DNA from: Tragulus kanchil
Lineage: Eukaryota > Chordata > Mammalia > Artiodactyla > Tragulidae
Reading direction: 5' to 3'
Assembly (NCBI GenBank): GCA_022376925.1
Contig: JAIOJX010000003.1
Coordinates: forward strand, 36,137,874-36,201,873
DNA length: 64,000 bases
Below, in pieces: positions 13,501 to 28,500 of the stretch. The translations under genes were made by a program, and so were the position numbers. The notes below the pieces were generated by a model, which saw only the letters and a program-made list of their open reading frames with translations, did not search any database and was not told the origin of the DNA. Each line of letters starts with the position of its first letter. Position 1 is the first letter of the stretch.

Positions 13501-16500
13501 GCTGTATTGTCATTTCTTATTTGAAATTCTACCTCCAAATCTGAGGCTACAGATCTGTTCCATGTCCTCTAGTGACAGAGCAAACTCTGTACATTTTTAC
13601 CCTAAACCTTTCTGACTGATGAGTCACAATGATGAGATTATCAGGATCCGGAAAATTAATCAAGAAAATTAGCATAAATCACAAGAAGACATTCTGTGAG
13701 AAACTAAGTAAAATGGGGCTGGATTCTGAACAAAGAAGTTGAGCTTTGAAATGGTCTTAAGTTGATGAAAACTTTGGATATGAAGTATCACCACTGCATT
13801 TGGAATAGATTAAATGTTCTTAGTCAGATAGAAGTAACAGTCCATTTCTCAAAGGCGTATTACAAAGCAGCTCAGATAAATATATCTGAATCCAGCCCCT
13901 AATGACAGCCCATAGCAATAGGCATTTCCTGTGACCACCATCAAAGCAGCAGCTTCTCTCCATGAAGAACGTATCTGGTGGTGGGATTTGTGCACAAGGT
14001 TGTCCCTCGTGGTGAGGGAGAGGGGACAGGAAAGCTTACCCAACTGCAGCTCTTACTGGTTGTGTTTGCCTTGCGGCAAATCATAATCGCTCTTCAGCAT
14101 CACTCACCTATCTCTACCTTAGAAGCCTGTCAAAAAACTATCCAGGGCTTCCCCGGTGGTCCAGTGGGTAAGGACACCACCTTGCAGACCAAGGGGCGTC
14201 AGTTCGATCCCTGGCCTGGGAAGATCCCACGTGCCGCGGAGCGGCTGGACCAATGTGTCCAAATACCGAGCCCGAGCTCTGGAGCGCATGCGCCCAGAGC
14301 TGGTGCCCAGCAACGACAGACGCCACTGAGATGGGAGGCCCACACGGGCCAAAGAACAAAGATGGATGAAAAATAGATAAATGAAAGCCCAATAGAAGTG
14401 ACCCGCCTGCTCCCCTCCCTACCCAACCTGCCCCCTTCCCCACAAAAACTATCCAGTCTAAAACATTGTCCAATTCCCATTAAAAATAGAATATGCCCTC
14501 AAACAGAAATAAATAAATAAAAGGGGAGATCAAGACACACAGACAACAGAAGAAATGAAAATGAAAAATTTAGAATACTTCCGTCTCTGACCAGATGTAG
14601 AGCTTCTATTTTGTCTATGAATTTGCAGAGAAGAGCTGTCACTATTGTGTCTTCTCTTCAGCTCTCTGATGGAGACTGCAATCTCTAACAACACTCTTAA
14701 TAGTCAAGTCGCTCAGTCATGTCCGACTCTGTGTGACCCATGGAGGAGCCATGGCATTCTCCAGGCAAGAATCCTGGAGTGGGTAGCCTTTCCCTTCTCC
14801 AGGGGATCTGGCCAAGCCAGGGATCGAAACCAGGCCTCCCACATTGCAGGCAGATTCTGTACCAACGGAGTCAAGCTGCATTCCACAGAACAAGGAAAAA
14901 TTTTGTAGGCACAGGATTTAAACCATGAAATGTTTGTACTCCAGGTTTTCTCACGGCTCATCATTGTTTTACCATTATCCTCTATATAAACACTTCTACT
15001 TTGCACAAAGCCTTGTGTCAGACTTTGCAGATGACAGATGGTGAGTAAGACAAAGTATCTGCTTTAGGAGATTAAAGAGACAACAGAGGAGATGAGATAT
15101 TTACATAAATACCAGGAAACAATACCAAATGTGATTAGTTGTTATGTAACATGAAGAATAGGGCTCTAGTAGCTTAAGGAGGCACATCTCACCGGATCAC
15201 TCAGAAATGAGTTCACAGAGATGGTGGTATCTGATCTGGATCTTGAAAAATGGGTAGAACTTGAATGGACTGATATGGTGGCCTTGAGGCTGGAAAAGGC
15301 CTCAGGAATGGAACGGTATAAACAAAGGCAGAGGCTCTGGAAACATCAGACAGGAAGTGGTTTAATTTGGTATTGCACATACGATAAATGTTAACAGTGA
15401 AGTCAGAAATTGCTAAGTAATATTAGGTCAGAACCAGGTTAACAAAGGCATTGAATGAGGTTTTATGTAATTGAATAGGCAATGTAGTGATTTTTTAAGC
15501 AGAATCATAGAACACTCTTAGCTGTGATAAGTGGTAATGGTCTAGAGAGGGGTGGGGAGAGATTGGAGGTGTAAGTCAATCTGGACAGCTACTCTGATAA
15601 CCTGTGATGGAACCAATGAGGGTTTGAATTAGGGTGGGACCATGGGGTGTGGAGCATTAGGACCCGCCTGACCAGATGTAGAGCTTCTATTTTGTCTATG
15701 AATTTGCAGAGAAGAGCTGTCACTATTGTGTCTTCTCTTCAGCTCTCTGATGGAGACTGCAATCTCTAACAACACTCTTAATAGTCAAGTCGCTCAGTCA
15801 TGTCCGACTCTGTGTGACCCATGGAGGAGCCATGGCATTCTCCAGGCAAGAATCCTGGAGTGGGTAGCCTTTCCCTTCTCCAGGGGATCTGGCCAAGCCA
15901 GGGATCGAAACCAGGCCTCCCACATTGCAGGCAGATTCTGTACCAACGGAGTCAAGCTGCATTCCACAGAACAAGGAAAAATTTTGTAGGCACAGGATTT
16001 AAACCATGAAATGTTTGTACTCCAGGTTTTCTCACGGCTCATCATTGTTTTACCATTATCCTCTATATAAACACTTCTACTTTGCACAAAGCCTTGTGTC
16101 AGACTTTGCAGATGACAGATGGTGAGTAAGACAAAGTATCTGCTTTAGGAGATTAAAGAGACAACAGAGGAGATGAGATATTTACATAAATACCAGGAAA
16201 CAATACCAAATGTGATTAGTTGTTATGTAACATGAAGAATAGGGCTCTAGTAGCTTAAGGAGGCACATCTCACCGGATCACTCAGAAATGAGTTCACAGA
16301 GATGGTGGTATCTGATCTGGATCTTGAAAAATGGGTAGAACTTGAATGGACTGATATGGTGGCCTTGAGGCTGGAAAAGGCCTCAGGAATGGAACGGTAT
16401 AAACAAAGGCAGAGGCTCTGGAAACATCAGACAGGAAGTGGTTTAATTTGGTATTGCACATACGATAAATGTTAACAGTGAAGTCAGAAATTGCTAAGTA

Positions 16501-19500
16501 ATATTAGGTCAGAACCAGGTTAACAAAGGCATTGAATGAGGTTTTATGTAATTGAATAGGCAATGTAGTGATTTTTTAAGCAGAATCATAGAACACTCTT
16601 AGCTGTGATAAGTGGTAATGGTCTAGAGAGGGGTGGGGAGAGATTGGAGGAGTGTAAGTCAATCTGGACAGCTACTCTGATAACCTGTGATGGAACCAAT
16701 GAGGGTTTGAATTAGGGTGGGACCATGGGGGTGTGGAGCATTAGGACCCGCCTGCCAATACAGGAGACATATGAGACATGAGTTCAATCCCTGGGTCATG
16801 GCAACTCACTCCCGTATTCTTGCCTGGAGAATCTCATAGACAGAGGAGCCTGGTGGGCTACTATCCATAGGCTGGCAAAGAGTTGGACACAACTGAAGCA
16901 ATTTAGCACACGCACAATCTACACATGCCTGATACTGTATGGGGAAGGGGGAGTTAAGACCTGGGAGAATCAAAAATGATTCCAAAAAGTGTGAGTTCGC
17001 CTGAATGTAAGAACAGAGAGAAGACCCAAAATATCACATTTGGGGGAAAAGTGGAAAATAGCCTAGGACATTCTTAAATGGGGGTGCTGAGGAGATGGAT
17101 AAGCATAGGAGATGGATCTGGGTCAGAACAGAAATATAGGACTGTGGATTTGGAACAAGGTCACTACCATGAGAATCGCTCCACTGAAGAGAAAGCAGAG
17201 TAAGAATAATGTCCATCAGTTTCAGTATTACCCATTTCTCAAGGACACTAATCGAGAGACTGACTCTTCCTTCAAATTATATATAGTAAACAGTATCAGG
17301 ATTTTGTTCCTACTTGGAACATTTAAAGGTATTGGCTAAGCATTTCTGAAACAAAGAGAGAATAAAAATGCAAGTTCAAAAGTTCTTGAGTTCTCACCCC
17401 TTGTTAGTTTTCTGAAGCGAAGTGGCCACTTTGACGATGTTCTCAAGATCCTGACTCCTTCAAACAATGAGAAATAAACAAAGGCAGAGGCTCTGGAAAC
17501 ATCAGACAGGAAGTGGTTTAATTTGGTATTGCACATACGATAAATGTTAACAGTGAAGTCAGAAATTGCTAAGTAATATTAGGTCAGAACCAGGTTAACA
17601 AAGGCATTGAATGAGGTTTTATGTAATTGAATAGGCAATGTAGTGATTTTTTAAGCAGAATCATAGAACACTCTTAGCTGTGATAAGTGGTAATGGTCTA
17701 GAGAGGGGTGGGGAGAGATTGGAGGAGTGTAAGTCAATCTGGACAGCTACTCTGATAACCTGTGATGGAACCAATGAGGGTTTGAATTAGGGTGGGACCA
17801 TGGGGTGTGGAGCATTAGGACCCGCCTGCCAATACAGGAGACATATGAGACATGAGTTCAATCCCTGGGTCATGGCAACTCACTCCCGTATTCTTGCCTG
17901 GAGAATCTCATAGACAGAGGAGCCTGGTGGGCTACTATCCATAGGCTGGCAAAGAGTTGGACACAACTGAAGCAATTTAGCACACGCACAATCTACACAT
18001 GCCTGATACTGTATGGGGAAGGGGGAGTTAAGACCTGGGAGAATCAAAAATGATTCCAAAAAGTGTGAGTTCGCCTGAATGTAAGAACAGAGAGAAGACC
18101 CAAAATATCACATTTGGGGGAAAAGTGGAAAATAGCCTAGGACATTCTTAAATGGGGGTGCTGAGGAGATGGATAAGCATAGGAGATGGATCTGGGTCAG
18201 AACAGAAATATAGGACTGTGGATTTGGAACAAGGTCACTACCATGAGAATCGCTCCACTGAAGAGAAAGCAGAGTAAGAATAATGTCCATCAGTTTCAGT
18301 ATTACCCATTTCTCAAGGACACTAATCGAGAGACTGACTCTTCCTTCAAATTATATATAGTAAACAGTATCAGGATTTTGTTCCTACTTGGAACATTTAA
18401 AGGTATTGGCTAAGCATTTCTGAAACAAAGAGAGAATAAAAATGCAAGTTCAAAAGTTCTTGAGTTCTCACCCCTTGTTAGTTTTCTGAAGCGAAGTGGC
18501 CACTTTGACGATGTTCTCAAGATCCTGACTCCTTCAAACAATGAGAAATAAACTCAAGTCAGTGACAGCTGAGCTATGTTTAAAGGAACTAAAATATCTG
18601 CAATCACAAATAAAATAAAATATCTGTGTTCAGTGAGGAAAGCAAAGGTCCATGCATTACCAGGAATTACTGAGTTTAACTGAGTAACCAATAGTCGTAT
18701 CATATTCACTCACAGCATTCACACATGCGCACACATAACCGCCAGACACTAAAGCTGGGCATTGGCTCTGCCATCTAGTGCTCACTGAAATAACTACAGC
18801 TTCTCCTAAACGCTTATGCTGGTTATGTGCAAGGTACATACTTAAAAAAGGATATGGGGGAAAATAATTCAATTGACTGCACAAGTAAACACAGAGCATG
18901 TTCAGAAGATTTTCTATCAACCAAGGAGCATTAAAAAAAAACACATTAAGATGATCAGCTAACCGCTTATATGAGACCAAAGTATCTTTCCATTTAGACT
19001 TCCAAAAGTACATTTTAAAACAGTAGAACATGTGGTAACACCTGACATGTAGTGGGCTTAAATCTCTGGGTCATGAAAAGGAATAATTAGGGAGGGTCTT
19101 AGAGCTTTACCTGCACTTAAGACCTGTGGTTCATTAACAATATCATATAGAAAATTAATAGGGTTACATGAAGAAATAATTTTGTAGTCAAGTAAATTTG
19201 GGAAACATAATCAACTTTTAGAGATTGTATACATATACACACACTTGTATACATATACACACACTGAAGGTCTTGGGAAGTTCATGATAGAGATGTCTAT
19301 TTTCCTTTGTTGCCTAAATGCATTGGCCATTACATGCCTCTTCCACAGAACAGTCATTGATATCTTGTGCCACATAGGACATAGTTTGGGAAATGCTGAG
19401 ATACAATGGTACCTTACATCGCTAGGTACAAGGTACTCTCCCCAAAGGTAAGATATCTGTGTGATGTAACTCTAAGAGTCATGAGGGATAATAAGGAAAG

Positions 19501-22500
19501 TTAAAATGTTCATAGGTTTTGCCCTTCAAAAAATATTTTCGATCAAAATATTTGTTGAAAATATGGGTTTATTCTAATAGATAAAATGGTAAGTTAAGAC
19601 TATGTTTTTCACCATAAGAAACAATTGGTTTATCCTATTGATTGACATAAAATAACACTGTTTAAAAACTAATTTCAAAAACAGTATTTTTGAAACAAAT
19701 AAATAAAGATATATCTAAAACAAATACTAAACTGGATGGGATGCTTAAGATAACAGGAATTACTGAGTTTAACTGAGTAACCAATAGTCGTATCATATTC
19801 ACTCACAGCATTCACACATGCGCACACATAACCGCCAGACACTAAAGCTGGGCATTGGCTCTGCCATCTAGTGCTCACTGAAATAACTACAGCTTCTCCT
19901 AAACGCTTATGCTGGTTATGTGCAAGGTACATACTTAAAAAAGGATATGGGGGAAAATAATTCAATTGACTGCACAAGTAAACACAGAGCATGTTCAGAA
20001 GATTTTCTATCAACCAAGGAGCATTAAAAAAAAACACATTAAGATGATCAGCTAACCGCTTATATGAGACCAAAGTATCTTTCCATTTAGACTTCCAAAA
20101 GTACATTTTAAAACAGTAGAACATGTGGTAACACCTGACATGTAGTGGGCTTAAATCTCTGGGTCATGAAAAGGAATAATTAGGGAGGGTCTTAGAGCTT
20201 TACCTGCACTTAAGACCTGTGGTTCATTAACAATATCATATAGAAAATTAATAGGGTTACATGAAGAAATAATTTTGTAGTCAAGTAAATTTGGGAAACA
20301 TAATCAACTTTTAGAGATTGTATACATATACACACACTTGTATACATATACACACACTGAAGGTCTTGGGAAGTTCATGATAGAGATGTCTATTTTCCTT
20401 TGTTGCCTAAATGCATTGGCCATTACATGCCTCTTCCACAGAACAGTCATTGATATCTTGTGCCACATAGGACATAGTTTGGGAAATGCTGAGATACAAT
20501 GGTACCTTACATCGCTAGGTACAAGGTACTCTCCCCAAAGGTAAGATATCTGTGTGATGTAACTCTAAGAGTCATGAGGGATAATAAGGAAAGTTAAAAT
20601 GTTCATAGGTTTTGCCCTTCAAAAAATATTTTCGATCAAAATATTTGTTGAAAATATGGGTTTATTCTAATAGATAAAATGGTAAGTTAAGACTATGTTT
20701 TTCACCATAAGAAACAATTGGTTTATCCTATTGATTGACATAAAATAACACTGTTTAAAAACTAATTTCAAAAACAGTATTTTTGAAACAAATAAATAAA
20801 GATATATCTAAAACAAATACTAAACTGGATGGGATGCTTAAGATAACAGGTGTAACTAGGACTGTCACGGGAAAATCTCACTCAAAAGCATACACACAAT
20901 TTGTGAGCCTTTTACTGGTGAGGCAGGTGAAGCTGAATGACCTATCATACAGCCAAGTGTAAGCAAAGGCTTTTCAGACATTCAGTCAAAGACTGTATTT
21001 CCACCTAACCCCTTATACATCACCACCAGCTAAGTCACAGATCCTGGTACAAGTGCTAGGACAAGAGAGATTTTCCTGTCTTAAGGGGTTTGATCTTATT
21101 CTGTTATCCAGGCAATTTTCATTGTTCTTAATGTAATGATTAGAAATAGCAATAAAGTTAATACAATTATCTAGGTCCATATAAAAATATTTATTACCCA
21201 CTACTAAAGTCAGCTGGAAGACTGATTTTGTCTGTTTTATTCACTTTATGTATGTTTAAGTGTTCTACTAAAGCCTACTTTATCATTTATACAATCATAT
21301 ATAGAGATAGATAAATCACTGTACCTTATATTTCTTTCAGCAGATCTGTTGGTTTCTGTACATACACTTGGTTTAGGTGGATGTACCTGCCTATATTTTT
21401 CAAGTTAAAGATAATATCTGTTAGGTAAGAAAACATTTCTGTGCTAAATTTAAATTTATGAGAAAACACTTAGATTCAAAGAGATTAAAGTGTGCTTGCT
21501 GAAATACTAGCACCATGGAAATAAACTTCTAAATATGTTCACGTTCATTTATTTTAGTTTTCAGTCATCAAAAAACATTTTTACACTTATCTCTATTAGA
21601 AAATGATACAACATCTTGAAATCATTTATTGTTAGGTATGCAATGGTACCTTACATCGCTAGGTACAAGGTACTCTCCCCAAAGGTAAGATATCTGTGTG
21701 ATGTAACTCTAAGAGTCATGAGGGATAATAAGGAAAGTTAAAATGTTCATAGGTTTTGCCCTTCAAAAAATATTTTCGATCAAAATATTTGTTGAAAATA
21801 TGGGTTTATTCTAATAGATAAAATGGTAAGTTAAGACTATGTTTTTCACCATAAGAAACAATTGGTTTATCCTATTGATTGACATAAAATAACACTGTTT
21901 AAAAACTAATTTCAAAAACAGTATTTTTGAAACAAATAAATAAAGATATATCTAAAACAAATACTAAACTGGATGGGATGCTTAAGATAACAGGTGTAAC
22001 TAGGACTGTCACGGGAAAATCTCACTCAAAAGCATACACACAATTTGTGAGCCTTTTACTGGTGAGGCAGGTGAAGCTGAATGACCTATCATACAGCCAA
22101 GTGTAAGCAAAGGCTTTTCAGACATTCAGTCAAAGACTGTATTTCCACCTAACCCCTTATACATCACCACCAGCTAAGTCACAGATCCTGGTACAAGTGC
22201 TAGGACAAGAGAGATTTTCCTGTCTTAAGGGGTTTGATCTTATTCTGTTATCCAGGCAATTTTCATTGTTCTTAATGTAATGATTAGAAATAGCAATAAA
22301 GTTAATACAATTATCTAGGTCCATATAAAAATATTTATTACCCACTACTAAAGTCAGCTGGAAGACTGATTTTGTCTGTTTTATTCACTTTATGTATGTT
22401 TAAGTGTTCTACTAAAGCCTACTTTATCATTTATACAATCATATATAGAGATAGATAAATCACTGTACCTTATATTTCTTTCAGCAGATCTGTTGGTTTC

Positions 22501-25500
22501 TGTACATACACTTGGTTTAGGTGGATGTACCTGCCTATATTTTTCAAGTTAAAGATAATATCTGTTAGGTAAGAAAACATTTCTGTGCTAAATTTAAATT
22601 TATGAGAAAACACTTAGATTCAAAGAGATTAAAGTGTGCTTGCTGAAATACTAGCACCATGGAAATAAACTTCTAAATATGTTCACGTTCATTTATTTTA
22701 GTTTTCAGTCATCAAAAAACATTTTTACACTTATCTCTATTAGAAAATGATACAACATCTTGAAATCATTTATTGTTAGGTATCAATGGGATTTCTTTTC
22801 TCAAAGACTCATCCCATTTGAATACTATCAAGAAACATGTTTGCTTAGATAAGATGATAAACACTTTTATATTTCCAACACATCCACCACATTGAGAAGG
22901 ACCACACTGAGTTGTTAGAATTAAAGTTTACAATGTTAGGTTCTGTTGCAATTTATAGTATAAGGTTTTTCTCTATTTATTTTTCCCCTAAGTATGTAAT
23001 TGACCTACTTACACATTCTTGCTTGTTCTCAAGAAACTAAATTCAACTATTTTTTGTACTCCTGAGGATATGTGTTAATTACATAGGAAACACTTCCCTT
23101 TCATAGTTTTTCATTAAACTCATTTTGCTGTGATTAAAGTAATCAGGGTTTAAAACATGCAAGTTGTCCTCATTTTATATTTAAGATCATTTGTGGAAGA
23201 AAGAAATTAGACAAGTAAAAATGGATTAGACCAGTTCCCGTGAAATTTATCTTCTTTTGAATCTATACAAGCTCACTGCTCTAGAACCCCAGGTTTTTGG
23301 TTAGAATTTAGGTAGTACTAACACCATCTTTTTTTTAGCCTTGTAAAAAAATCCTATTCACATTAAGATTTAATTGCTCAATACTGTCAAAGTAAAAGGA
23401 AAAATAATATGAGACAGAAAGCCTTAAAAAGTTATTTTCAAGAGTATAATTATAACCATTGCACAGATTAGAAGTCATAATCTGGTCTATATTTTTCATT
23501 AATTCAATGAAGAATTCTCTTAACATTAAAAAAATGATTCTCTCCTCCTAAGAACAAAATTTCAAAGATCCTGTGAAGTCTCAGTGAATAGAAATTCAAA
23601 CCTGAGCTTTAACTCATTAGGCTGAATGCTGAAAGCTACATAGCACTACCATGCCATCAGCATTTTCTGGCAGAAGTTATCCTCTTAATCAAGAGCAGTT
23701 CTCCAATAGTCCTACATGTTGTCAAAAAAATTGCCATTGGGCTTTCCTGGTGGTCCAGTGGTAAAGAGTCCATCTTACAGTGCAAGGGGCACCGGTTCGA
23801 TCCCTGGCCTAGGAAGACCCCACATGCCACAGAGAGGCTGGACTGGTGTGTCCAGTTACCAGCCAGTGCTCTGGAGTGCGTGCGCCCAGAGCTGGTGCTC
23901 AACAACAGGAGAGGCCACTGCAATAGGAGCCACACACAGGCCAAAGAACAAAGACAGACAAAAATAAATAAATGAAAGACCAATAAAAGAGGCCAATTTT
24001 TTTTATAAAATCACCATCAAAAATACAAATGAACCAAGAGGAAGCCATCAAGTGAATCTAATGTATTCAGTCTTCACTGAGATACCATTTTTTAAATCTC
24101 TCAATAAGAGAAATGTGCCAGGCAGGTCTTGAAAACAGCTCGCGATTTTAAACAGTTTAACAGGAACACATGGGAAGATGGTCAGATCTCTGGATTTGTC
24201 TCTAAGTATTAATTAGAGAGCATTGGAGATTCAAAATGGAAAAGCATGGTTTTTTCAGATCATTTGTGGAAGAAAGAAATTAGACAAGTAAAAATGGATT
24301 AGACCAGTTCCCGTGAAATTTATCTTCTTTTGAATCTATACAAGCTCACTGCTCTAGAACCCCAGGTTTTTGGTTAGAATTTAGGTAGTACTAACACCAT
24401 CTTTTTTTTAGCCTTGTAAAAAAATCCTATTCACATTAAGATTTAATTGCTCAATACTGTCAAAGTAAAAGGAAAAATAATATGAGACAGAAAGCCTTAA
24501 AAAGTTATTTTCAAGAGTATAATTATAACCATTGCACAGATTAGAAGTCATAATCTGGTCTATATTTTTCATTAATTCAATGAAGAATTCTCTTAACATT
24601 AAAAAAAAATGATTCTCTCCTCCTAAGAACAAAATTTCAAAGATCCTGTGAAGTCTCAGTGAATAGAAATTCAAACCTGAGCTTTAACTCATTAGGCTGA
24701 ATGCTGAAAGCTACATAGCACTACCATGCCATCAGCATTTTCTGGCAGAAGTTATCCTCTTAATCAAGAGCAGTTCTCCAATAGTCCTACATGTTGTCAA
24801 AAAAATTGCCATTGGGCTTTCCTGGTGGTCCAGTGGTAAAGAGTCCATCTTACAGTGCAAGGGGCACCGGTTCGATCCCTGGCCTAGGAAGACCCCACAT
24901 GCCACAGAGAGGCTGGACTGGTGTGTCCAGTTACCAGCCAGTGCTCTGGAGTGCGTGCGCCCAGAGCTGGTGCTCAGCAACAGGAGAGGCCACTGCAATA
25001 GGAGCCACACACAGGCCAAAGAACAAAGACAGACAAAAATAAATAAATGAAAGACCAATAAAAGAGGCCAATTTTTTTTATAAAATCACCATCAAAAATA
25101 CAAATGAACCAAGAGGAAGCCATCAAGTGAATCTAATGTATTCAGTCTTCACTGAGATACCATTTTTTAAATCTCTCAATAAGAGAAATGTGCCAGGCAG
25201 GTCTTGAAAAACAGCTCGCGATTTTAAACAGTTTAACAGGAACACATGGGAAGATGGTCAGATCTCTGGATTTGTCTCTAAGTATTAATTAGAGAGCATT
25301 GGAGATTCAAAATGGAAAAGCAAGTCTGTCTTTTGTCTTTTCTTGATTCAGAGACAATTAGAACATTTTTCAAAATTTGTGATAGCTTTTAAATAAATTA
25401 CAAATGACTCAATCAAAATAAGACTGAAGAACTACCCAAAGGTATTTTATAATACAAAGGAAGGCTTGAACAGTAACCCAAAGTTTCAAAAACATCTTTT

Positions 25501-28500
25501 GTTAGAAAATGTAGCTCTTAATGGAAATCTTAACTAGTTAAGATATATATATATATATATCTGTTGTTGTTCAGTCCCTAACTCATGTCTGACTCTTTGT
25601 GATACACACACACACACACACACATCAGTGTACGGGCTTCCTTGGTGTCTCAGTGTTAAAGAATCAGCCTGCAATGCTGGAGACATGGGTTTAATCCCTG
25701 GATCAGGAAGGAGAAGGCAATGGCAACCCGCACAGTACTCTGGCCTGGGAAATCCCATGGACAGAGGAGTTTGCAGGTTACAGTCCATGTAACACAGCTT
25801 AGCAACTAAACAACACACAGCAGACACATATGGTATATTGATATATAGATAATTTCTATTTCTGTTGTATGTATGTATATTGTATGTCGTATGTATATCA
25901 AGTACAGGTGGCTCAGTCAGTAAAGAATACACCTGCAATGCAGGAGACCCGGGTTTTATTCCTGGGTTGGGAAGATTCCCTGAAGAAGGAACTGGTAACC
26001 CATTCCAGTTGGGTTGCCAGTTCCCAACTGGCAATCCCATGGACAGAGGAGCCTGGCAGGTTAAAGTCCATGGCGTTGCAGGTGTTGGACACGATTTAGC
26101 AACTAAACCACCATGACTACCACCAATATATGTATATATAAGTATGTATGTATGTGTATATATATATATATATATATGTGTATATATTTTTTTCTCAGGG
26201 AGAAAAAGGTTCTTTACGTATCGATTCCTAATACATACACTAAAGGAAACCTGAGCATGAACACTTCCTGGATGTAACTCTTGGTTCAGTTTCTGTCCTG
26301 AAAGTGTGTTTCCGTAGGACTAGTACTGGCCATAAGTATCCAGAGGCAAATACCAACACACACTGGTGTGAGCTAAAAGAATTAGAAAAGCTTCCTAATT
26401 CAAGTGTTTCTGCAGTGAGTACACATGCAAAACATACTCCCACATGCACAAGTCACAATTTATAGGCTGTCATTTCCCTTCAACCTTATTTTGTAAGAAA
26501 TCCTGGAATGTTAGGCTTTACCTATTATCCTGCTTCAGCTGATGAGGAGATGAAACAGGGGAACTGGGTTTCGGAGGTATTGGAGGGTGAACAGTTGGTT
26601 CCCTGTGGAACAGAAAATGGCAGTTCATTTCACCATGGCAACCCGGTAAATTTTAGCATCTATTCACCAGCTGCGTTTATTGTCTATATGGAAATATCTG
26701 TGCATGAGCTATGGGAAAGGTTTAGATCTTTGGAACTCTAAACTTGATAGGAGTCAAATCTGTCAATGACAGGCACTTTAAAAGCTCATTTAAATAGATT
26801 TTGGGAAACCCTGTCCTCCCCAACTGGAGTTTGAAACATTGTGTGTTCTTTAAACAGCTTAGTCGTGTACTTGACTCTCACATCCAAGTTGTGACATTTG
26901 GGGTCAGCAGCGAAGGAGCTGAGTAAATGGCTCCTGGTTATTAACATATAAGCTTCTTTAGAAATTATGTCAACTCTTAAGCTGCTATGGAAACAGCAAG
27001 AAAGGTTTTCAATTCCACAGACTTCAAGGGAAAGTTGATTTGAAGCTCTTCACTAAATCTGCCTGAAACATAGACAGCACAGGCCAACTTGAGGCTGACA
27101 GAACTTAAAACACACTGTCAGGCTAAACTTCCCAACAAGCGCCAAGACAGGCTCTGAATTGCCATGTCTTGATCACCCGGGAACTGAAGCAGGTGATGAT
27201 GCGCGTATTTGGGATGGAGTCAACACTTTACCTAGGCTTCCCCGGTGGCTCAGCAGTAATGAACTCTCCTGCAATTCAGGAGACACAAGAGACATGAGTT
27301 CGATCCCTGGGCCGGGAAGATGCCCTGGAGGAGGTCATGGCAACCTACTCCAGTATTCTTGCCTGGAGAATCCCATGGACAGAGGAGCCTGGCAGGCTAC
27401 AGCCCGCAGGGTCACACAGAGTTGTATACAAATGAAGCGATTGAGCAGGCACACACGCAGTCCTTTACGCAGGGCAGACCACTCCTCCATCCCCAAACTC
27501 CCACTCCAGTAGCTCCCCATTACCCTCAAGATAAATTCCATTAAAATACCCGCATGATTTCAACTCTCTGTATCCCTCTGGCCTCTGCAACACGCTAGAA
27601 AGCCTGGAGGCTCTGGAGTTAGACTGCTTGAATTGCCAGCTGTGTGACAAGGGCCTAAATTATTCCGTTTCTTCATTTGTAATATCCTTTCCAATAGGAA
27701 TGTTGGGCTGTCATCGGGACTGAATGAAAGCAGGCTCTTATTTCATGCATATATTGGTAATTTTCTATGCAGGAGACACTGTACAAAGATCATTTCCCGG
27801 GCTTCCCCTGGTAGTCCAGTGGATAAGGACACCGTCTTGCAGTGCAAGGGGCACCGGTTCGATCCCTAGCCTGGGAGGATCCCACGTGCCGCGGAGCGGC
27901 TGGACCGATGTGTCCAATTACCGCGCCAGAGCTCTGGAGTGCATGCGCCCGGAGTCGGCGCTCTGCAACGACAGACGCCACCACGATGGGAAGCCCACAG
28001 GAGCCAAAGAACAAAGACGGATGAAAATAAGAAAAATGAAAGACCAATAGAAGTGGCCCTCCCACTCCCCTCCCTCCCCAACCCGACCCCCGCCCAAAAT
28101 AAATAAATAAATAAATCTAAAAAAAATAATAAAAAAAAGAAGATCATTTCCCTGTTCTGAAAAGGCTTCGATGCCCAAATGAATATGTGACAAATGAAGA
28201 AAAGGACTAAGAAAATAAAACAGAGTAAGAAAATATAGGGCAATGGCGTGGGAACACCTGTCTGTGAGGTAAAACATGAGCCAAGACCTGAAGGATGTGA
28301 GGAACGGAGCCATGAGGCTGTTGGAGAAAGTTTCATCGGCTTTGAGAGGTCATCGGACCCTAGAAACTGGATGAGACTCCCGAGGAAGTCAGTGTAGTAA
28401 CCAACAAAGAGAGCCAAGGTTGACCCCTGACCCCATAGCACCCCTTCTCCATAGGCCTCCCCAGAGCACAGCTTCTTCACAACGCATACCATGCTGCTCT

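Larger units (their letters stand above)
12198..14530. repeat. Direct duplication 3 (12198-13361 / 13370-14530)
   Basis: Offset 1172 falling to 1168 through two 2-base losses, spacer 'aagtaatg'. One copy of the internal CHR SINE reads cgtgcgcgg where the other reads cgtgccgcgg, a typical single-base sequencing difference. Carries the possible dead exon. Confidence 0.97.
14587..16754. repeat. Direct duplication 4 (14587-15670 / 15668-16754)
   Basis: Offset 1081, with 'ctg' shared at the junction. Differences: 'ggaggtgtaag' versus 'ggaggagtgtaag', and a run of 4 versus 5 G. Intronic, with one antisense BovA SINE. Confidence 0.97.
16399..18553. repeat. Direct duplication 5 (16399-17479 / 17474-18553)
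   Basis: Offset 1075, sharing 'ataaac' at the junction. Carries SCEL exon x9. Its first 355 bases overlap the end of duplication 4, so that segment occurs three times (about 15318, 16399 and 17474). Confidence 0.97.
20497..22783. repeat. Direct duplication 7 (20497-21639 / 21641-22783)
   Basis: Offset 1144, one extra base between copies. Carries SCEL exon x8. Its first 354 bases are also in duplication 6, giving a three-copy segment (about 19404, 20497 and 21641). Confidence 0.97.
23184..25322. repeat. Direct duplication 8 (23184-24246 / 24257-25322)
   Basis: Offset 1073, spacer 'tggttttttc'. The copies differ by extra A residues in A runs and one C/G change. Contains one CHR SINE. Confidence 0.97.

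Noticed and set aside
25534..26040. 168-codon minus-strand frame
   Set aside because: Made of two BovA SINEs and microsatellites.
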